Positions 16,039-25,357 of a stretch of DNA of 64,000 nucleotides are shown here, in pieces. The stretch's first letter is position 1; each line of letters begins with the position of its first letter. Source of the DNA: Paenirhizobium cremeum (lineage in GTDB: Bacteria; Pseudomonadota; Alphaproteobacteria; Rhizobiales; Rhizobiaceae). The stretch is from NCBI RefSeq assembly GCF_022884085.1, contig NZ_JAGGCS010000006.1:225531-289530 (forward strand), given 5' to 3'. Below the pieces are notes generated by a model that saw only the letters and a list, made by a program, of their open reading frames with translations, ran no database searches and was not told the origin of the DNA. Position numbers and translations under genes: made by a program.

Positions 16039-18287
16039 CAGTCCTTTCTTCCAGCAGCGCAATCATGAAGAAGGCAGGCAGCACGACCCTGATCCTCCAG
16101 GTTCTGTCGACTGTCCTGCTGATCGTGCTGATTTTGCTGGCGATTGAGATTTCCCGGCAATTCCTTTCTCTTCATGACGGTGCCGGCGAAAATACCGTCT
16201 GGTCGGTCTACCAGCTCGACCGGGATGTCCGTGCGGCAGGAGCCGCCGCTGAGGAACTGCGTCGCCTTCCGGGGGATGTTCTTGGCGATGCATTGTCTCG
16301 GCGTCTCGATGCCCTTCGCTCTGGTGTCGCCCTCCTGCGCGAACCGCAGTTCAGCCGCGTCATTCTGGAAAATCCCGAAACCGCGCCCCTTTTCAACCGG
16401 ATTGCCGGCTCTGTTGAACGTCTTGCTCTCCTGTCTGGAAGCGGTGAGCAGGCATCACGGCCCGACGCGGCAAAGCTTGATGCACTCGCATCCGAGCTGG
16501 CTGAACTTTCCGAGGTGAGCGAAAGCCTTCTTGCTTATACCAACACCCGGCTCGGGAAAGAGCGGGCCGCCGCTCGGGCAAACATCGTCAGTCTCGAAAA
16601 GACTTCCGCGGTGATGCTGGGTCTTCTGATGGTCTCCGTGGTGTTTCTTGTCGTCACCCTTCGCCGTCAGCTGAAATCGGTTCGCAAGGCGGGCCTCGAA
16701 CTCGAAACCATGGCGAGGCAGCTTACCGAAGCGCTGGAAGGCGCCGATGCCGGCAATCGCGCCAAGTCGCAGTTCATGGCGACCATGGGGCATGAGATCC
16801 GCACCCCGCTCAACGCCATCCTCGGCATGTCCGAACTGTTGGAACTATCGCAGCTTCCGCCCGACGCACTTTCAAGCGTCAAGACCATCAGGTCCTCGGG
16901 CGAGGCGCTGCTCGAGATCATCAACGAGATCCTCGATTATTCGAAGATCGAACACGGCAAGCTGGAACTCGAGGAGCGCATCGTCGACGTTGCCGCTCTG
17001 GCAGAGACGACCGTCAGCATCATTCGCGGCCGCGCCGACGACCACGAGAATACCGTGGTTCTCGACATCCCGGAATCGCTCGATGCGCTCTATGTCCGCA
17101 CCGACCCCACCCGTCTCCGCCAGGTGCTCCTCAACCTGCTCTCCAACGCGGTGAAATTCACCAACAACGGTACGGTGACGCTCCGGCTGCGCGAATTCTA
17201 TCGCCTCGGCAAGCTGATGCTGCGTTTCGAGGTCGAGGACACCGGTATCGGCATCGATGAGGCCGGCCTTTCCAAGCTCTTCAAACCCTTCTCGCAGGTC
17301 GATGCCTCGATCAGCCGGAAATATGGCGGCACGGGCCTCGGCCTCACCATCTGCAAGCAGATCGTGGAGAAGCTTGGTGGCGAACTCGGCATGAGCAGCA
17401 CCGTCGGTGTCGGCAGCATCTTTTGGTTCGAGCTGGCAGTGGTTGCCGTGGGCAAGGACGAGATGCGCCGCCTTTCCACCGCCAAAAGCCATAAGGGGGA
17501 CGAGCTGCCGCAGCTTCGTGTTCTGCTCGTCGAGGACAACAGGGTCAACCAGCAGGTGGCAACCCGCTTCCTCAATCATCTGGGCCAGGATGTGGTCGTG
17601 GCCAACGACGGTGCGGAGGCGGTCGCCATCGCCGCAAGCCAGGCTTTCGATGTCATCCTGATGGACATGCAGATGCCGGTGATGGACGGCATCGAGGCCA
17701 CCCGCCGGATCATGTCCGGCGGCGGTCCCTGCGCCGGCGTTCCGATCATCGCGATGACGGCGAATGCCTCCGATGACGATCGCCGCCGCTGTCTCGATGC
17801 CGGCATGACCGGTTTCGAATCCAAACCCGTCACCATGGAAAGGTTGCGCAACGTGCTGTCCTCGCTGAACGAGACACTGGTGGCCGATTTCGTCGACACG
17901 CCGGCCGACGATGGCGCCTTGCCGGACCCCGTGCTGCTTGAGGGGCTCAATATTCCCGGCCTTCAGCAGCTCTGCCCGGATGGCCTCGACGAAGCCCGTT
18001 ACTCGGAGCTTGTGGACGCTCTCGGCGAGGATGTCTTCCAGGAACTGGTCGAATCCTTCTTCGACGATGCTTCCGCGCTCATTGGCGAACTGCATGGCGC
18101 GCTCGAAAGCCGCGACGCCGAACATGTCGACCGCGTGCTCCACACGATCAAGGGTGCGGCGGTGAATGTCGGGCTCAAGGAAATTGCCGGCAAGGCCAAC
18201 GCTCTGCGCGAGCAGCAGCCGACGACGGCCGATGTCGAAATGCTCAACAACGAAATCGAAACGATGAAGTTCAAGCTGGTCGCTTAG
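16035..18287 (+). CDS. Hybrid sensor histidine kinase with receiver and HPt domains
   Basis: About 750 residues. It has TM1 at 17-37, an extracytoplasmic sensor region of about 150 residues, TM2 at about 191-209, a coiled linker, HisKA with phospho-acceptor H253 (MGHEIRTPLN), HATPase with NAVKFT, DTGIGID and GGTGLGL, a receiver with LLVEDN and LMDMQMPVMDG, and a C-terminal HPt with HTIKGAAVNVG. This is a full four-step phosphorelay in one chain. GTG at 16035 is chosen because GGAG lies 7-10 bases upstream; ATG at 16065 has no ribosome site. The HPt could phosphorylate the receivers encoded on either side. Confidence 0.9.
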   Translation: MTVLSSSSAIMKKAGSTTLILQVLSTVLLIVLILLAIEISRQFLSLHDGAGENTVWSVYQLDRDVRAAGAAAEELRRLPGDVLGDALSRRLDALRSGVALLREPQFSRVILENPETAPLFNRIAGSVERLALLSGSGEQASRPDAAKLDALASELAELSEVSESLLAYTNTRLGKERAAARANIVSLEKTSAVMLGLLMVSVVFLVVTLRRQLKSVRKAGLELETMARQLTEALEGADAGNRAKSQFMATMGHEIRTPLNAILGMSELLELSQLPPDALSSVKTIRSSGEALLEIINEILDYSKIEHGKLELEERIVDVAALAETTVSIIRGRADDHENTVVLDIPESLDALYVRTDPTRLRQVLLNLLSNAVKFTNNGTVTLRLREFYRLGKLMLRFEVEDTGIGIDEAGLSKLFKPFSQVDASISRKYGGTGLGLTICKQIVEKLGGELGMSSTVGVGSIFWFELAVVAVGKDEMRRLSTAKSHKGDELPQLRVLLVEDNRVNQQVATRFLNHLGQDVVVANDGAEAVAIAASQAFDVILMDMQMPVMDGIEATRRIMSGGGPCAGVPIIAMTANASDDDRRRCLDAGMTGFESKPVTMERLRNVLSSLNETLVADFVDTPADDGALPDPVLLEGLNIPGLQQLCPDGLDEARYSELVDALGEDVFQELVESFFDDASALIGELHGALESRDAEHVDRVLHTIKGAAVNVGLKEIAGKANALREQQPTTADVEMLNNEIETMKFKLVA

Positions 18288-18303
18288 AACGAAGGAGGCG
18301 TCA

Positions 18304-19392
18304 ATGCGTATCTTGCTGGTGGACGACAACAGCACCAACCTGAAGCTTCTGACGAAGCTCGTCGGCAAGCTCGACAATTGCGAGGCCGTTGCTTTCTCGA
18401 GCCCGGATGAGGTTCTTTCCTCGCTGCCGGACATCGATTTCGACATTGCCATCATCGACTACCAGATGCCGGTCTATAACGGTGTCGAACTCTACACGGA
18501 GATCGTGCGCTTCGACAAATATGCCGATGTGCCGGTTATCTTCGTCACCGCCGATAAGGACATGACGACCCGAATGGCCGCGCTCAACGCCGGCGCGATC
18601 GATTTTCTTACCAAGCCGGTCAATCCGATGGAATTCCAGGCGCGTGTGCAGAATATCGTCAGCCTGTCGCGCGCGCGCCGTCAGCTAGCGGATCAGGCCG
18701 AGTGGCTGCGTCGCGAAGTGGATCGCGCCGTGGGCGAACTTCGGCAGCGCGAACAGGAAATCATTCACCGCCTGACGGTCGCTGCCGGTTACAAGGACCC
18801 GGAAACGTCGCGCCATACGCTGCGCGTTGCCGCCTATTCCGAGGCAATTGCGCTCGAACTCGGCCTTTCCCCGGAATTCTGCAACGACATCCGCATGGCG
18901 GCGCCGATGCATGACATCGGCAAGGTCGCGATGCCCGATACGGTGCTCCTGAAACAGGGCCGGCTAACCGAGGCGGAATACCGCCAGATGCAGGCGCATG
19001 CCCAGATCGGCAGCGATATCCTTGCGCGCTCCCATTCGTCGCTGCTGCAGCTCGCCTCGGAAATTGCCGTCAGCCATCACGAGCGCTGGGACGGCCAGGG
19101 CTACCCGAACCGGCTCGCCGGCACGGCCATACCGCTTTCCGGCCGGATCGTCTGCATCGCCGACAATTTCGACGCCCTGACCACGGAGCGCCCGTATAAG
19201 CCGGCCTGGAGTTTCGAACGCACCGTCGAACATATTCTCGGCCGTGCCGGCACCCAGTTCGATCCGGATTGTGTCGCTGCCTTCGAGCGTGCCCTGCCGC
19301 GCATTCGCCAGATCATGGAGGACGATCGTCGCGAACAGGCCCAGGAAGCTGTGCAGAAGACGTTTACCACCAGTAATGAAAAGGTTGCCTGA
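18304..19392 (+). CDS. Response regulator with HD-GYP cyclic-di-GMP phosphodiesterase domain
   Basis: A 362-residue protein 16 bp after the hybrid kinase. An N-terminal receiver (acidic DD at 7-8, D52 in IIDYQMPVYNG, K in LTKPVN) is joined by a coiled linker to an HD-GYP domain with MHDIGK and HHERWDGQGYPNRLAG, so the metal ligands and the GYP motif are intact. Such proteins hydrolyse c-di-GMP to GMP. Context makes it the likely output of the adjacent phosphorelay, lowering c-di-GMP when phosphorylated, or the reverse. Confidence 0.93.
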   Translation: MRILLVDDNSTNLKLLTKLVGKLDNCEAVAFSSPDEVLSSLPDIDFDIAIIDYQMPVYNGVELYTEIVRFDKYADVPVIFVTADKDMTTRMAALNAGAIDFLTKPVNPMEFQARVQNIVSLSRARRQLADQAEWLRREVDRAVGELRQREQEIIHRLTVAAGYKDPETSRHTLRVAAYSEAIALELGLSPEFCNDIRMAAPMHDIGKVAMPDTVLLKQGRLTEAEYRQMQAHAQIGSDILARSHSSLLQLASEIAVSHHERWDGQGYPNRLAGTAIPLSGRIVCIADNFDALTTERPYKPAWSFERTVEHILGRAGTQFDPDCVAAFERALPRIRQIMEDDRREQAQEAVQKTFTTSNEKVA

Positions 19393-19473
19393 GACGCGGT
19401 CCCGAAACGCGGCTTTGACCGGCTGGCGGAACATGGTATCTGCGGGCGACAATCGATGCCCGGAGGTTACATC

Positions 19474-20511
19474 ATGCGCTCGCTCACCATTCGCCGTCCG
19501 GATGACTGGCACCTGCATCTGCGGGACGGCGCCATGCTCGAAGGGGTGATCGGCGATACAAGCCGGCATTTCGCACGCGCTATCATCATGCCGAACCTCG
19601 TGCCTCCGGTCGTGACGACGGCGGACGCGCGGGCCTATCGCGAGCGCATCGTGAACGCCCTGCCGAAGGGCGATCGCTTCGAGCCCCTGATGACGCTCTA
19701 TCTTACGGAAGATACCAGCCCCGACGATGTCGAGGAGGGCAGGAAGAGCGGCCTCATCACCGCCGTGAAGCTCTATCCGGCCGGCGCAACCACCAATTCC
19801 CATGGCGGCGTGCGCAACATAGAAAACGCCATGCCGGTTCTGGAACGCATGGCGAAGATCGGTCTGCCGCTCTGCGTTCACGGAGAGGTGACGACCCCCG
19901 AGGTTGATATCTTCGACCGCGAGAAGGTCTTCATCGATACGGTCCTCGACCCGTTGCGCCGACGTCTGCCGGAACTGAAGGTGACGATGGAACATGTCAC
20001 GACGTCCGACGGCGTGGACTACATCCGTTCCTCCGCCCGCAACATCGCGGGATCGATCACCACACATCACCTCATCATCAACCGCAATGCCATTCTGGTG
20101 GGCGGCATCAAGCCGCATTACTATTGCCTGCCGGTCGCCAAGCGTGAAAGCCATCGCCTCGCACTCAGGGCTGCCGCCACGTCCGGCGACCCTCGCTTCT
20201 TCCTCGGCACCGATTCTGCACCGCATGTCGATCCGCTCAAGGAATGCGCCTGCGGTTGTGCCGGCATCTACACTTCGATCAACACCATGAGCTGCCTTGC
20301 CCATGTCTTCGAGCAGGAGGATGCGCTTGACCGGCTGGAGGCTTTCGCCTCGCTCAACGGGCCGGCCTGGTACGGCCTTGCCGCCAACGAGGAAACGATC
20401 ACGCTGGAGAGGGGTGACGAACCGGTGGTCTTCCCCGCCAAGATCGAGACTGGCGCGGGTCCGGTGACGGTCTTCGATCCGATGTTCCCGCTATTTTGGC
20501 GGGTCCGTTGA
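19474..20511 (+). CDS. pyrC: Dihydroorotase
   Basis: A 345-residue zinc amidohydrolase that cyclises carbamoyl-aspartate to dihydroorotate in pyrimidine synthesis. It shows the N-terminal metal motif [10 protein letters not shown], the lysine region [15 protein letters not shown] (carboxylated Lys), the histidines in LCVHGE, THHLI and the aspartate in GTDSAPH. This is the short E. coli-type PyrC. The ATG at 19474 has CGGAGG upstream and is preferred to 19456. Confidence 0.95.
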   Translation: MRSLTIRRPDDWHLHLRDGAMLEGVIGDTSRHFARAIIMPNLVPPVVTTADARAYRERIVNALPKGDRFEPLMTLYLTEDTSPDDVEEGRKSGLITAVKLYPAGATTNSHGGVRNIENAMPVLERMAKIGLPLCVHGEVTTPEVDIFDREKVFIDTVLDPLRRRLPELKVTMEHVTTSDGVDYIRSSARNIAGSITTHHLIINRNAILVGGIKPHYYCLPVAKRESHRLALRAAATSGDPRFFLGTDSAPHVDPLKECACGCAGIYTSINTMSCLAHVFEQEDALDRLEAFASLNGPAWYGLAANEETITLERGDEPVVFPAKIETGAGPVTVFDPMFPLFWRVR

Positions 20512-20626
20512 ATTGACCGCGAATTGCTAGGATTGTTGCGATCCGGGTAACCTTTTGGAGAGAACCGGTGGTTAGCCTTCGCCAAGGAAGATCGGCGGCG
20601 GTTTCACGCTGAAGAGAGCGCTTGGC

Positions 20627-21811
20627 ATGATGCTTGACTATAATTCTCTTCTGCTCGCCCTGGGTTTTTCCGCGACCTGTCTCATGGTGACCCTTCTGGG
20701 AACCTGGGTATCGCGTCGCACGGATTCCTTCCTGCTGACCCTCGTCGTCGCGCTGCTCTTCATCGTTATCGGTATCTTTGCCTACAGTTCCTACACGCTG
20801 GAAGCGGGTCTTCTCAGGGCGTCTTTTGCCTATGTCTTCCTGATGATCGGCTTCAGCATGATCTACGCGGGCTCCGTGCAGTTTAGGACCGGCGGGGCCC
20901 CCTGGACGCGATCGATCGTTCTTTCGATCGCCACCATCGCACCTGGATTGCCACTGATACTCGGCGGGCTCGATGGATTGGGCATCGTTTTCATGAATGC
21001 GGCCACCGCGTTGCTCCTGATCGGCACGGGATGGCAATATTGGCGTGCGCGTGCGGAGGCGCCGGGACCGCTCATCGGAATGGTTTTCCTTTATGTCGTC
21101 AGTGGACTGTCCTTCGCGCTGTGTGCCGCCGTGCTGATCGACAAACGCCAGTGGGTTCTCGGCCATGCGCCGGACAATTGGGCGGAAGATCTGAATATCG
21201 CGATTTGCATTGCGGGCATGTCCGGCATCGGCGCGCTGTCGCTTGCGCTTCACCAGTGGCGACTTGCGGCGCGCCATCGGCACGAGGCCAACACCGATCC
21301 GTTGACCGGGCTTCTCAATCGCCGGGCGCTTTTCGACCAGGTCGCCGGTCGCCCCATCGGATCGAAGACGGCGGTCGTCGTCTTCGATATCGATCGGTTC
21401 AAGTCGATCAACGACGAGCACGGCCACGCCACCGGCGATGCGGTCATCCGGATATTTGCGGAAGAACTGACGACCGGAACCGGTGGCCAGCAGACGGTCG
21501 CCCGACTGGGGGGCGAGGAGTTCGCCGTCATCCTCTCCAACACCCTGCCGGGCCGGGCCGAACGTGTGACCGGCGATATCGTCCGCAGCTTTGCCGCGCG
21601 CGAAATCCGGATCGGGGAGGCGGTGCTGCGATGCACGGTGAGCGCGGGCATTGCCTTCGGTACAAAGGAGACAGACAGCTTTGACGCAGTTCTGAGCCTC
21701 GCTGACGCGGCCCTTTATCAGGCGAAGCGCAACGGTCGTAACCGGGTCGAAATGGCAGACTTCCTGCACAGGGTCGAAACGGTGGAAACCCGTACCAACG
21801 TTTCCCCCTGA
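20627..21811 (+). CDS. Membrane-bound GGDEF diguanylate cyclase
   Basis: A 394-residue protein with about six or seven hydrophobic segments in the first 215 residues, followed by a GGDEF domain from NTDPLTGLLNRR with the active site RLGGEEF. An inhibitory RxxD site is absent: the residues before GGEEF read TGGQQTVARL. It should make c-di-GMP without classical product inhibition. It lies between pyrC and pyrE with no obvious operon link, about 1.2 kb from the HD-GYP protein that would destroy the same messenger. Confidence 0.92.
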   Translation: MMLDYNSLLLALGFSATCLMVTLLGTWVSRRTDSFLLTLVVALLFIVIGIFAYSSYTLEAGLLRASFAYVFLMIGFSMIYAGSVQFRTGGAPWTRSIVLSIATIAPGLPLILGGLDGLGIVFMNAATALLLIGTGWQYWRARAEAPGPLIGMVFLYVVSGLSFALCAAVLIDKRQWVLGHAPDNWAEDLNIAICIAGMSGIGALSLALHQWRLAARHRHEANTDPLTGLLNRRALFDQVAGRPIGSKTAVVVFDIDRFKSINDEHGHATGDAVIRIFAEELTTGTGGQQTVARLGGEEFAVILSNTLPGRAERVTGDIVRSFAAREIRIGEAVLRCTVSAGIAFGTKETDSFDAVLSLADAALYQAKRNGRNRVEMADFLHRVETVETRTNVSP

Positions 21812-21883
21812 ATGGCAGCACTATCTAGTATCCGCCGGCGCATGCTGCTATTCGCCTGACAAGGACGATCAAGGAGCGGGCGC

Positions 21884-22576
21884 ATGATTCAGACGACATT
21901 TCCCGAACCGGCCGTGATGGCTGAACTGGTGGCCAGGATGCTCTGGGAGATCAAGGCGGTGCATTTCAATGCGGCCGAACCTTACAAGCTCTCTTCCGGC
22001 ATGCGCAGCCCCGTCTACATCGATTGCCGCAAGCTCCTGTCCTATCCGCGCATCCGCTCGGCCGTCATGGATTTCGCCGCCGCGACCCTGATGCGCAATG
22101 CAGGCTTCGAGCAGTTCGACTGCATCGCTGGCGGCGAAACGGCTGGCATTCCTTTCGCCGCTCTCCTGGCGGATCGTCTCGGCCTGCCGATGATCTATGT
22201 CCGCAAGGCGCCCAAGGGGCATGGCCGCAATGCCCAGATCGAAGGCCATATGCCGGAAGCCGCCCGTGTCCTCGTCATCGAGGATCTGACGACGGCCGGT
22301 GGCAGCATGTTCAAGTTCATCGATGCCGTGCGCGCTGCCGGCGGCGTGGTCGATCACGGTATCGCCCTCTTCTACTACGGTATCTTTGCCGAAGCCGAGG
22401 AACGTTTCACCAACGGCAATGTGAAGCTGCATTACATCGCCACCTGGCGTAATGTGCTGGCCGTCGCGCGCGAGCAGAAGCTTTTCGATGAAAGGACGCT
22501 GACCGAGGTCGAGTCCTTCCTCGATGCCCCGCTGGCCTGGTCGGGCCGCCACGGTGGCGTCACGGAACTCGCTTAA
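21884..22576 (+). CDS. pyrE: Orotate phosphoribosyltransferase
   Basis: A 230-residue enzyme that converts orotate and PRPP to OMP. The PRPP-binding signature [13 protein letters not shown] is present near residue 130, with [12 protein letters not shown] and [10 protein letters not shown] before it. AAGGA precedes the start. It belongs to the same pyrimidine pathway as pyrC upstream and pyrD at 57.5 kb. Confidence 0.95.
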   Translation: MIQTTFPEPAVMAELVARMLWEIKAVHFNAAEPYKLSSGMRSPVYIDCRKLLSYPRIRSAVMDFAAATLMRNAGFEQFDCIAGGETAGIPFAALLADRLGLPMIYVRKAPKGHGRNAQIEGHMPEAARVLVIEDLTTAGGSMFKFIDAVRAAGGVVDHGIALFYYGIFAEAEERFTNGNVKLHYIATWRNVLAVAREQKLFDERTLTEVESFLDAPLAWSGRHGGVTELA

Positions 22577-22655
22577 ACCGAAAGCAGCTCTGGCGTTTCC
22601 ACCCGGATTGCTTTAAATCGATTGAAAGTCGTTCTTGGTAAGGGAGGATGCCCGG

Positions 22656-23582
22656 ATGATCCTGTGCTGTGGCGAGGCGCTCATCGACATGTTGCCGCGC
22701 GAAACCACGCGCGGTGAGAGGGCATTTGCGCCCTATGCCGGCGGCGCGATCTTCAACACCGCAATTGCGCTCGGGCGCCTCGGCATTCCGACCGGTTTCT
22801 TCACCGGTCTTTCCGACGATATGATGGGCGACATCCTGCGTGAGACGCTGAAGCAGAGCAATGTCGACTACGCCTTCTGCGCGACGCTCTCGCGTCCGAC
22901 CACCATCGCTTTCGTCAAGCTGGTCGACGGGCACGCAAGCTACGCCTTCTATGACGAGAACACTGCCGGCCGGATGATTGCCGAGTCTGACTTGCCGGTG
23001 CTCGGCGACGATTGCGAGGCCCTGCATTTCGGTGCGATCAGCCTCATCCCCGAGCCGTGCGGCGCGACCTACGAAGCGCTGATGACCCGTGAACACGCGA
23101 AGCGCGTGATCTCGCTCGATCCGAATATTCGTCCCGGCTTCATCAAGGACAAGCAGGCGCATATGGCGCGCATCAACCGGATGGCAGCCATGTCCGATAT
23201 CATCAAGTTCTCCGATGAGGACCTTGCATGGTTCGGTCTGGAAGGCGATCAAGATACTCTCGCCCGTCACTGGCTGAACAAGGGTGCCAAGCTCGTGGTG
23301 ATTACCCGCGGTGCGGAAGGTGCCACCGGTTATACAGCCGGTTTCAAGCTTTCCGTGCCGAGTGAACGGGTTGAGGTCGTCGATACCGTCGGTGCCGGCG
23401 ACACCTTCGACGCCGGTATTCTCGCCTCACTGAAGCGTCAGGATAGACTTACCAAGGAAAAGATCGCCACGCTCGACGAAGCGGGTGTCGAGGCGGCGCT
23501 TCGACTGGGCGCAAAGGCCGCGGCGGTGACGGTTTCGCGGGCAGGGGCCAATCCGCCCTTCGCAGCGGAAATCGGGTTTTAA
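22656..23582 (+). CDS. frk: Fructokinase (PfkB family)
   Basis: A 308-residue PfkB-family sugar kinase. It has the N-terminal CCGEALIDMLP, the substrate-side GGAIFNTAIALGRLG, and the C-terminal catalytic motif DTVGAGDTFDAG, whose Asp is the base. The ATG at 22656 has AGGGAGG upstream. Fructose from FrcBCA would be phosphorylated here and passed to Pgi, encoded convergently next door. Specificity for fructose rests on this context. Confidence 0.9.
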   Translation: MILCCGEALIDMLPRETTRGERAFAPYAGGAIFNTAIALGRLGIPTGFFTGLSDDMMGDILRETLKQSNVDYAFCATLSRPTTIAFVKLVDGHASYAFYDENTAGRMIAESDLPVLGDDCEALHFGAISLIPEPCGATYEALMTREHAKRVISLDPNIRPGFIKDKQAHMARINRMAAMSDIIKFSDEDLAWFGLEGDQDTLARHWLNKGAKLVVITRGAEGATGYTAGFKLSVPSERVEVVDTVGAGDTFDAGILASLKRQDRLTKEKIATLDEAGVEAALRLGAKAAAVTVSRAGANPPFAAEIGF

Positions 23583-23609
23583 GGAAAATAAGCGCGGCCT
23601 CAGCCGCGC
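23582..23609 (-). terminator. Terminator of pgi
   Basis: A 7-bp GC hairpin (23592-23598 with 23603-23609, loop CTCA) contains the pgi stop codon in its loop and is followed on the minus strand by TTATTTTCCTT. It lies between the convergent frk and pgi. Confidence 0.65.
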
Positions 23610-25225
23610 GCATTTCGAAGAGCGGCGACGAGACCGGCCGTCGAGCTGTCGTGACCGGTTGCTGCGACCTTGCCTTCCACCACCGGCAAAAGGCCGGTCG
23701 CCAGTTCCTTGCCGAGCTCCACGCCCCACTGGTCGAACGAGTTGATGCGGAAGATCACGCCTTCCACGAAAACGCGATGCTCGTAGAGCGCGATCAATCG
23801 CCCCAGCGCGAACGGGGTCAACTGCTCGTAGACGAAGGTGATCGAGGGACGGTTGCCTGAAAACACCCGATGCGGCGCGAGGAAATCCGCTGTCGCTTCG
23901 TCCACGCCCTTTGCCGTCAGCTGCGCCTTGGCCTCGGCAAGCGTGCGGCCGCGCATTAGGGCCTCAGACTGGGCAAGGCAATTTGAAATCAGCAGTTCGT
24001 GCTGGTGGCGGAGGTCGGGCTCGAAGCCTTTGGCGGCGATCATGAATTCGGCCGGAATGATGCTCGTTCCCTGATGGATGAGCTGATAGAAGGCGTGCTG
24101 ACCATTGGTGCCGGGCTCGCCCCAGACGACCGGGCCGGAGGCGCCGGCGACCGGCTTGCCGTCGATCGTCACGCTCTTGCCGTTCGATTCCATGTCGAGC
24201 TGCTGCAGGTAGGCCGGAAAGCGCGACAGACGCTGGTCATAGGGCAGGATGGCCCGAGTCGGATAGCCGAGCACGTTGCGGTGATAAACGCCGATCGCGC
24301 CAAGCAGCATTGGCAGGTTCTTCGAAAACGGCGCCGTGCGGAAATGCTGGTCCATCGAATGGGCGCCATCGAGGAAGCGGCCGAAATTCTCAGGCCCGAT
24401 GGCGATCATCAGCGGCAGGCCGATGGCCGACCAGATCGAATAGCGACCGCCGACCCAATCCCAGAAGCCGAAGACACGATCGGCGGAGATGCCGAAAGCG
24501 GCGACCTTGTCGAGTGCGGTCGACACGGCAGCGAAATGCGCGCCGACGGCATCCTCGCCGAGCGCCTTGGCGATGAAGGCGCGGGCCGTCTGTGCGTTGG
24601 TCATCGTCTCTATGGTGGTAAAGGTTTTGGACGCCACGATGAACAGCGTCGTCTCCACAGAAAGCTGCTTCAGCGTATCTGCGATATGGGCGCCATCGAC
24701 ATTCGACACGAAATGCAGGCGCGGGCCATCATGAAAGGGAGCGAGCGCCAGTGTCGCCATGGCTGGGCCGAGATCCGAGCCGCCGATGCCGATGTTGACG
24801 ACGTCGGTGATGGTCTTGCCCGTCGCGCCGGTAAGCCGGCCGGAACGAACCGAATCGGCGAACCTTCCCATCGCTGCAAGAACGCCGTTGACGTCGGGTA
24901 TCACATCGGCGCCGTCAACGATCACCGGCGTATTTGCCCGATTGCGCAGCGCGGTATGCAGCACGGCACGGTTTTCGGTGAAGTTGATCTTCTCGCCGGC
25001 AAACATCGCGTCACGCTTTTCCGCGACGCCGGCGGCCATGCAGAGTTCTTCCAGCAGCGCCATGATTTCATCGTTCACGGCACATTTCGAGTAGTCCATC
25101 AGCAAATCGTCAAGGGACGTGCTGAACCGGGTGAAGCGCTGGGCGTCGGCGGCAAAGGCGGCTCGCAGATCCTCCGCGCGGGTGGCGGCGGCAGTGCTGA
25201 TGAGTTTGTCGATGATAGCCTGCAT
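23600..25225 (-). CDS. pgi: Glucose-6-phosphate isomerase
   Basis: A 541-residue enzyme that interconverts glucose 6-phosphate and fructose 6-phosphate. It has both family signatures: [14 protein letters not shown] in the first half and the later [12 protein letters not shown] region with the downstream histidine of [11 protein letters not shown]. The ATG at 25225 (MQAIIDKL) follows AGGGAAAAGAAG; the longer frame to 25261 is not needed. It is convergent with frk and downstream of fadD on the same strand. Confidence 0.96.
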   Translation of the reverse strand: MQAIIDKLISTAAATRAEDLRAAFAADAQRFTRFSTSLDDLLMDYSKCAVNDEIMALLEELCMAAGVAEKRDAMFAGEKINFTENRAVLHTALRNRANTPVIVDGADVIPDVNGVLAAMGRFADSVRSGRLTGATGKTITDVVNIGIGGSDLGPAMATLALAPFHDGPRLHFVSNVDGAHIADTLKQLSVETTLFIVASKTFTTIETMTNAQTARAFIAKALGEDAVGAHFAAVSTALDKVAAFGISADRVFGFWDWVGGRYSIWSAIGLPLMIAIGPENFGRFLDGAHSMDQHFRTAPFSKNLPMLLGAIGVYHRNVLGYPTRAILPYDQRLSRFPAYLQQLDMESNGKSVTIDGKPVAGASGPVVWGEPGTNGQHAFYQLIHQGTSIIPAEFMIAAKGFEPDLRHQHELLISNCLAQSEALMRGRTLAEAKAQLTAKGVDEATADFLAPHRVFSGNRPSITFVYEQLTPFALGRLIALYEHRVFVEGVIFRINSFDQWGVELGKELATGLLPVVEGKVAATGHDSSTAGLVAALRNARG

Positions 25226-25357
25226 CTTCTTTTCCCTGGTTGGCAAAGATGAGGGCGACACTATTCTGGGGAATGCGCCCGATCAAGGCGCACTCCGCGA
25301 GAATGAAACATCGACGGCAGGTATCGGCTCCGCCGGCCGGCCATTGTTGCAAAGACG

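Noticed and set aside
16872-18455. Minus-strand 527-codon frame opposite the hybrid kinase
   Set aside because: Antisense to HATPase, receiver and HPt motifs of a certain gene; His/Asp-rich text typical of reverse-strand translation.
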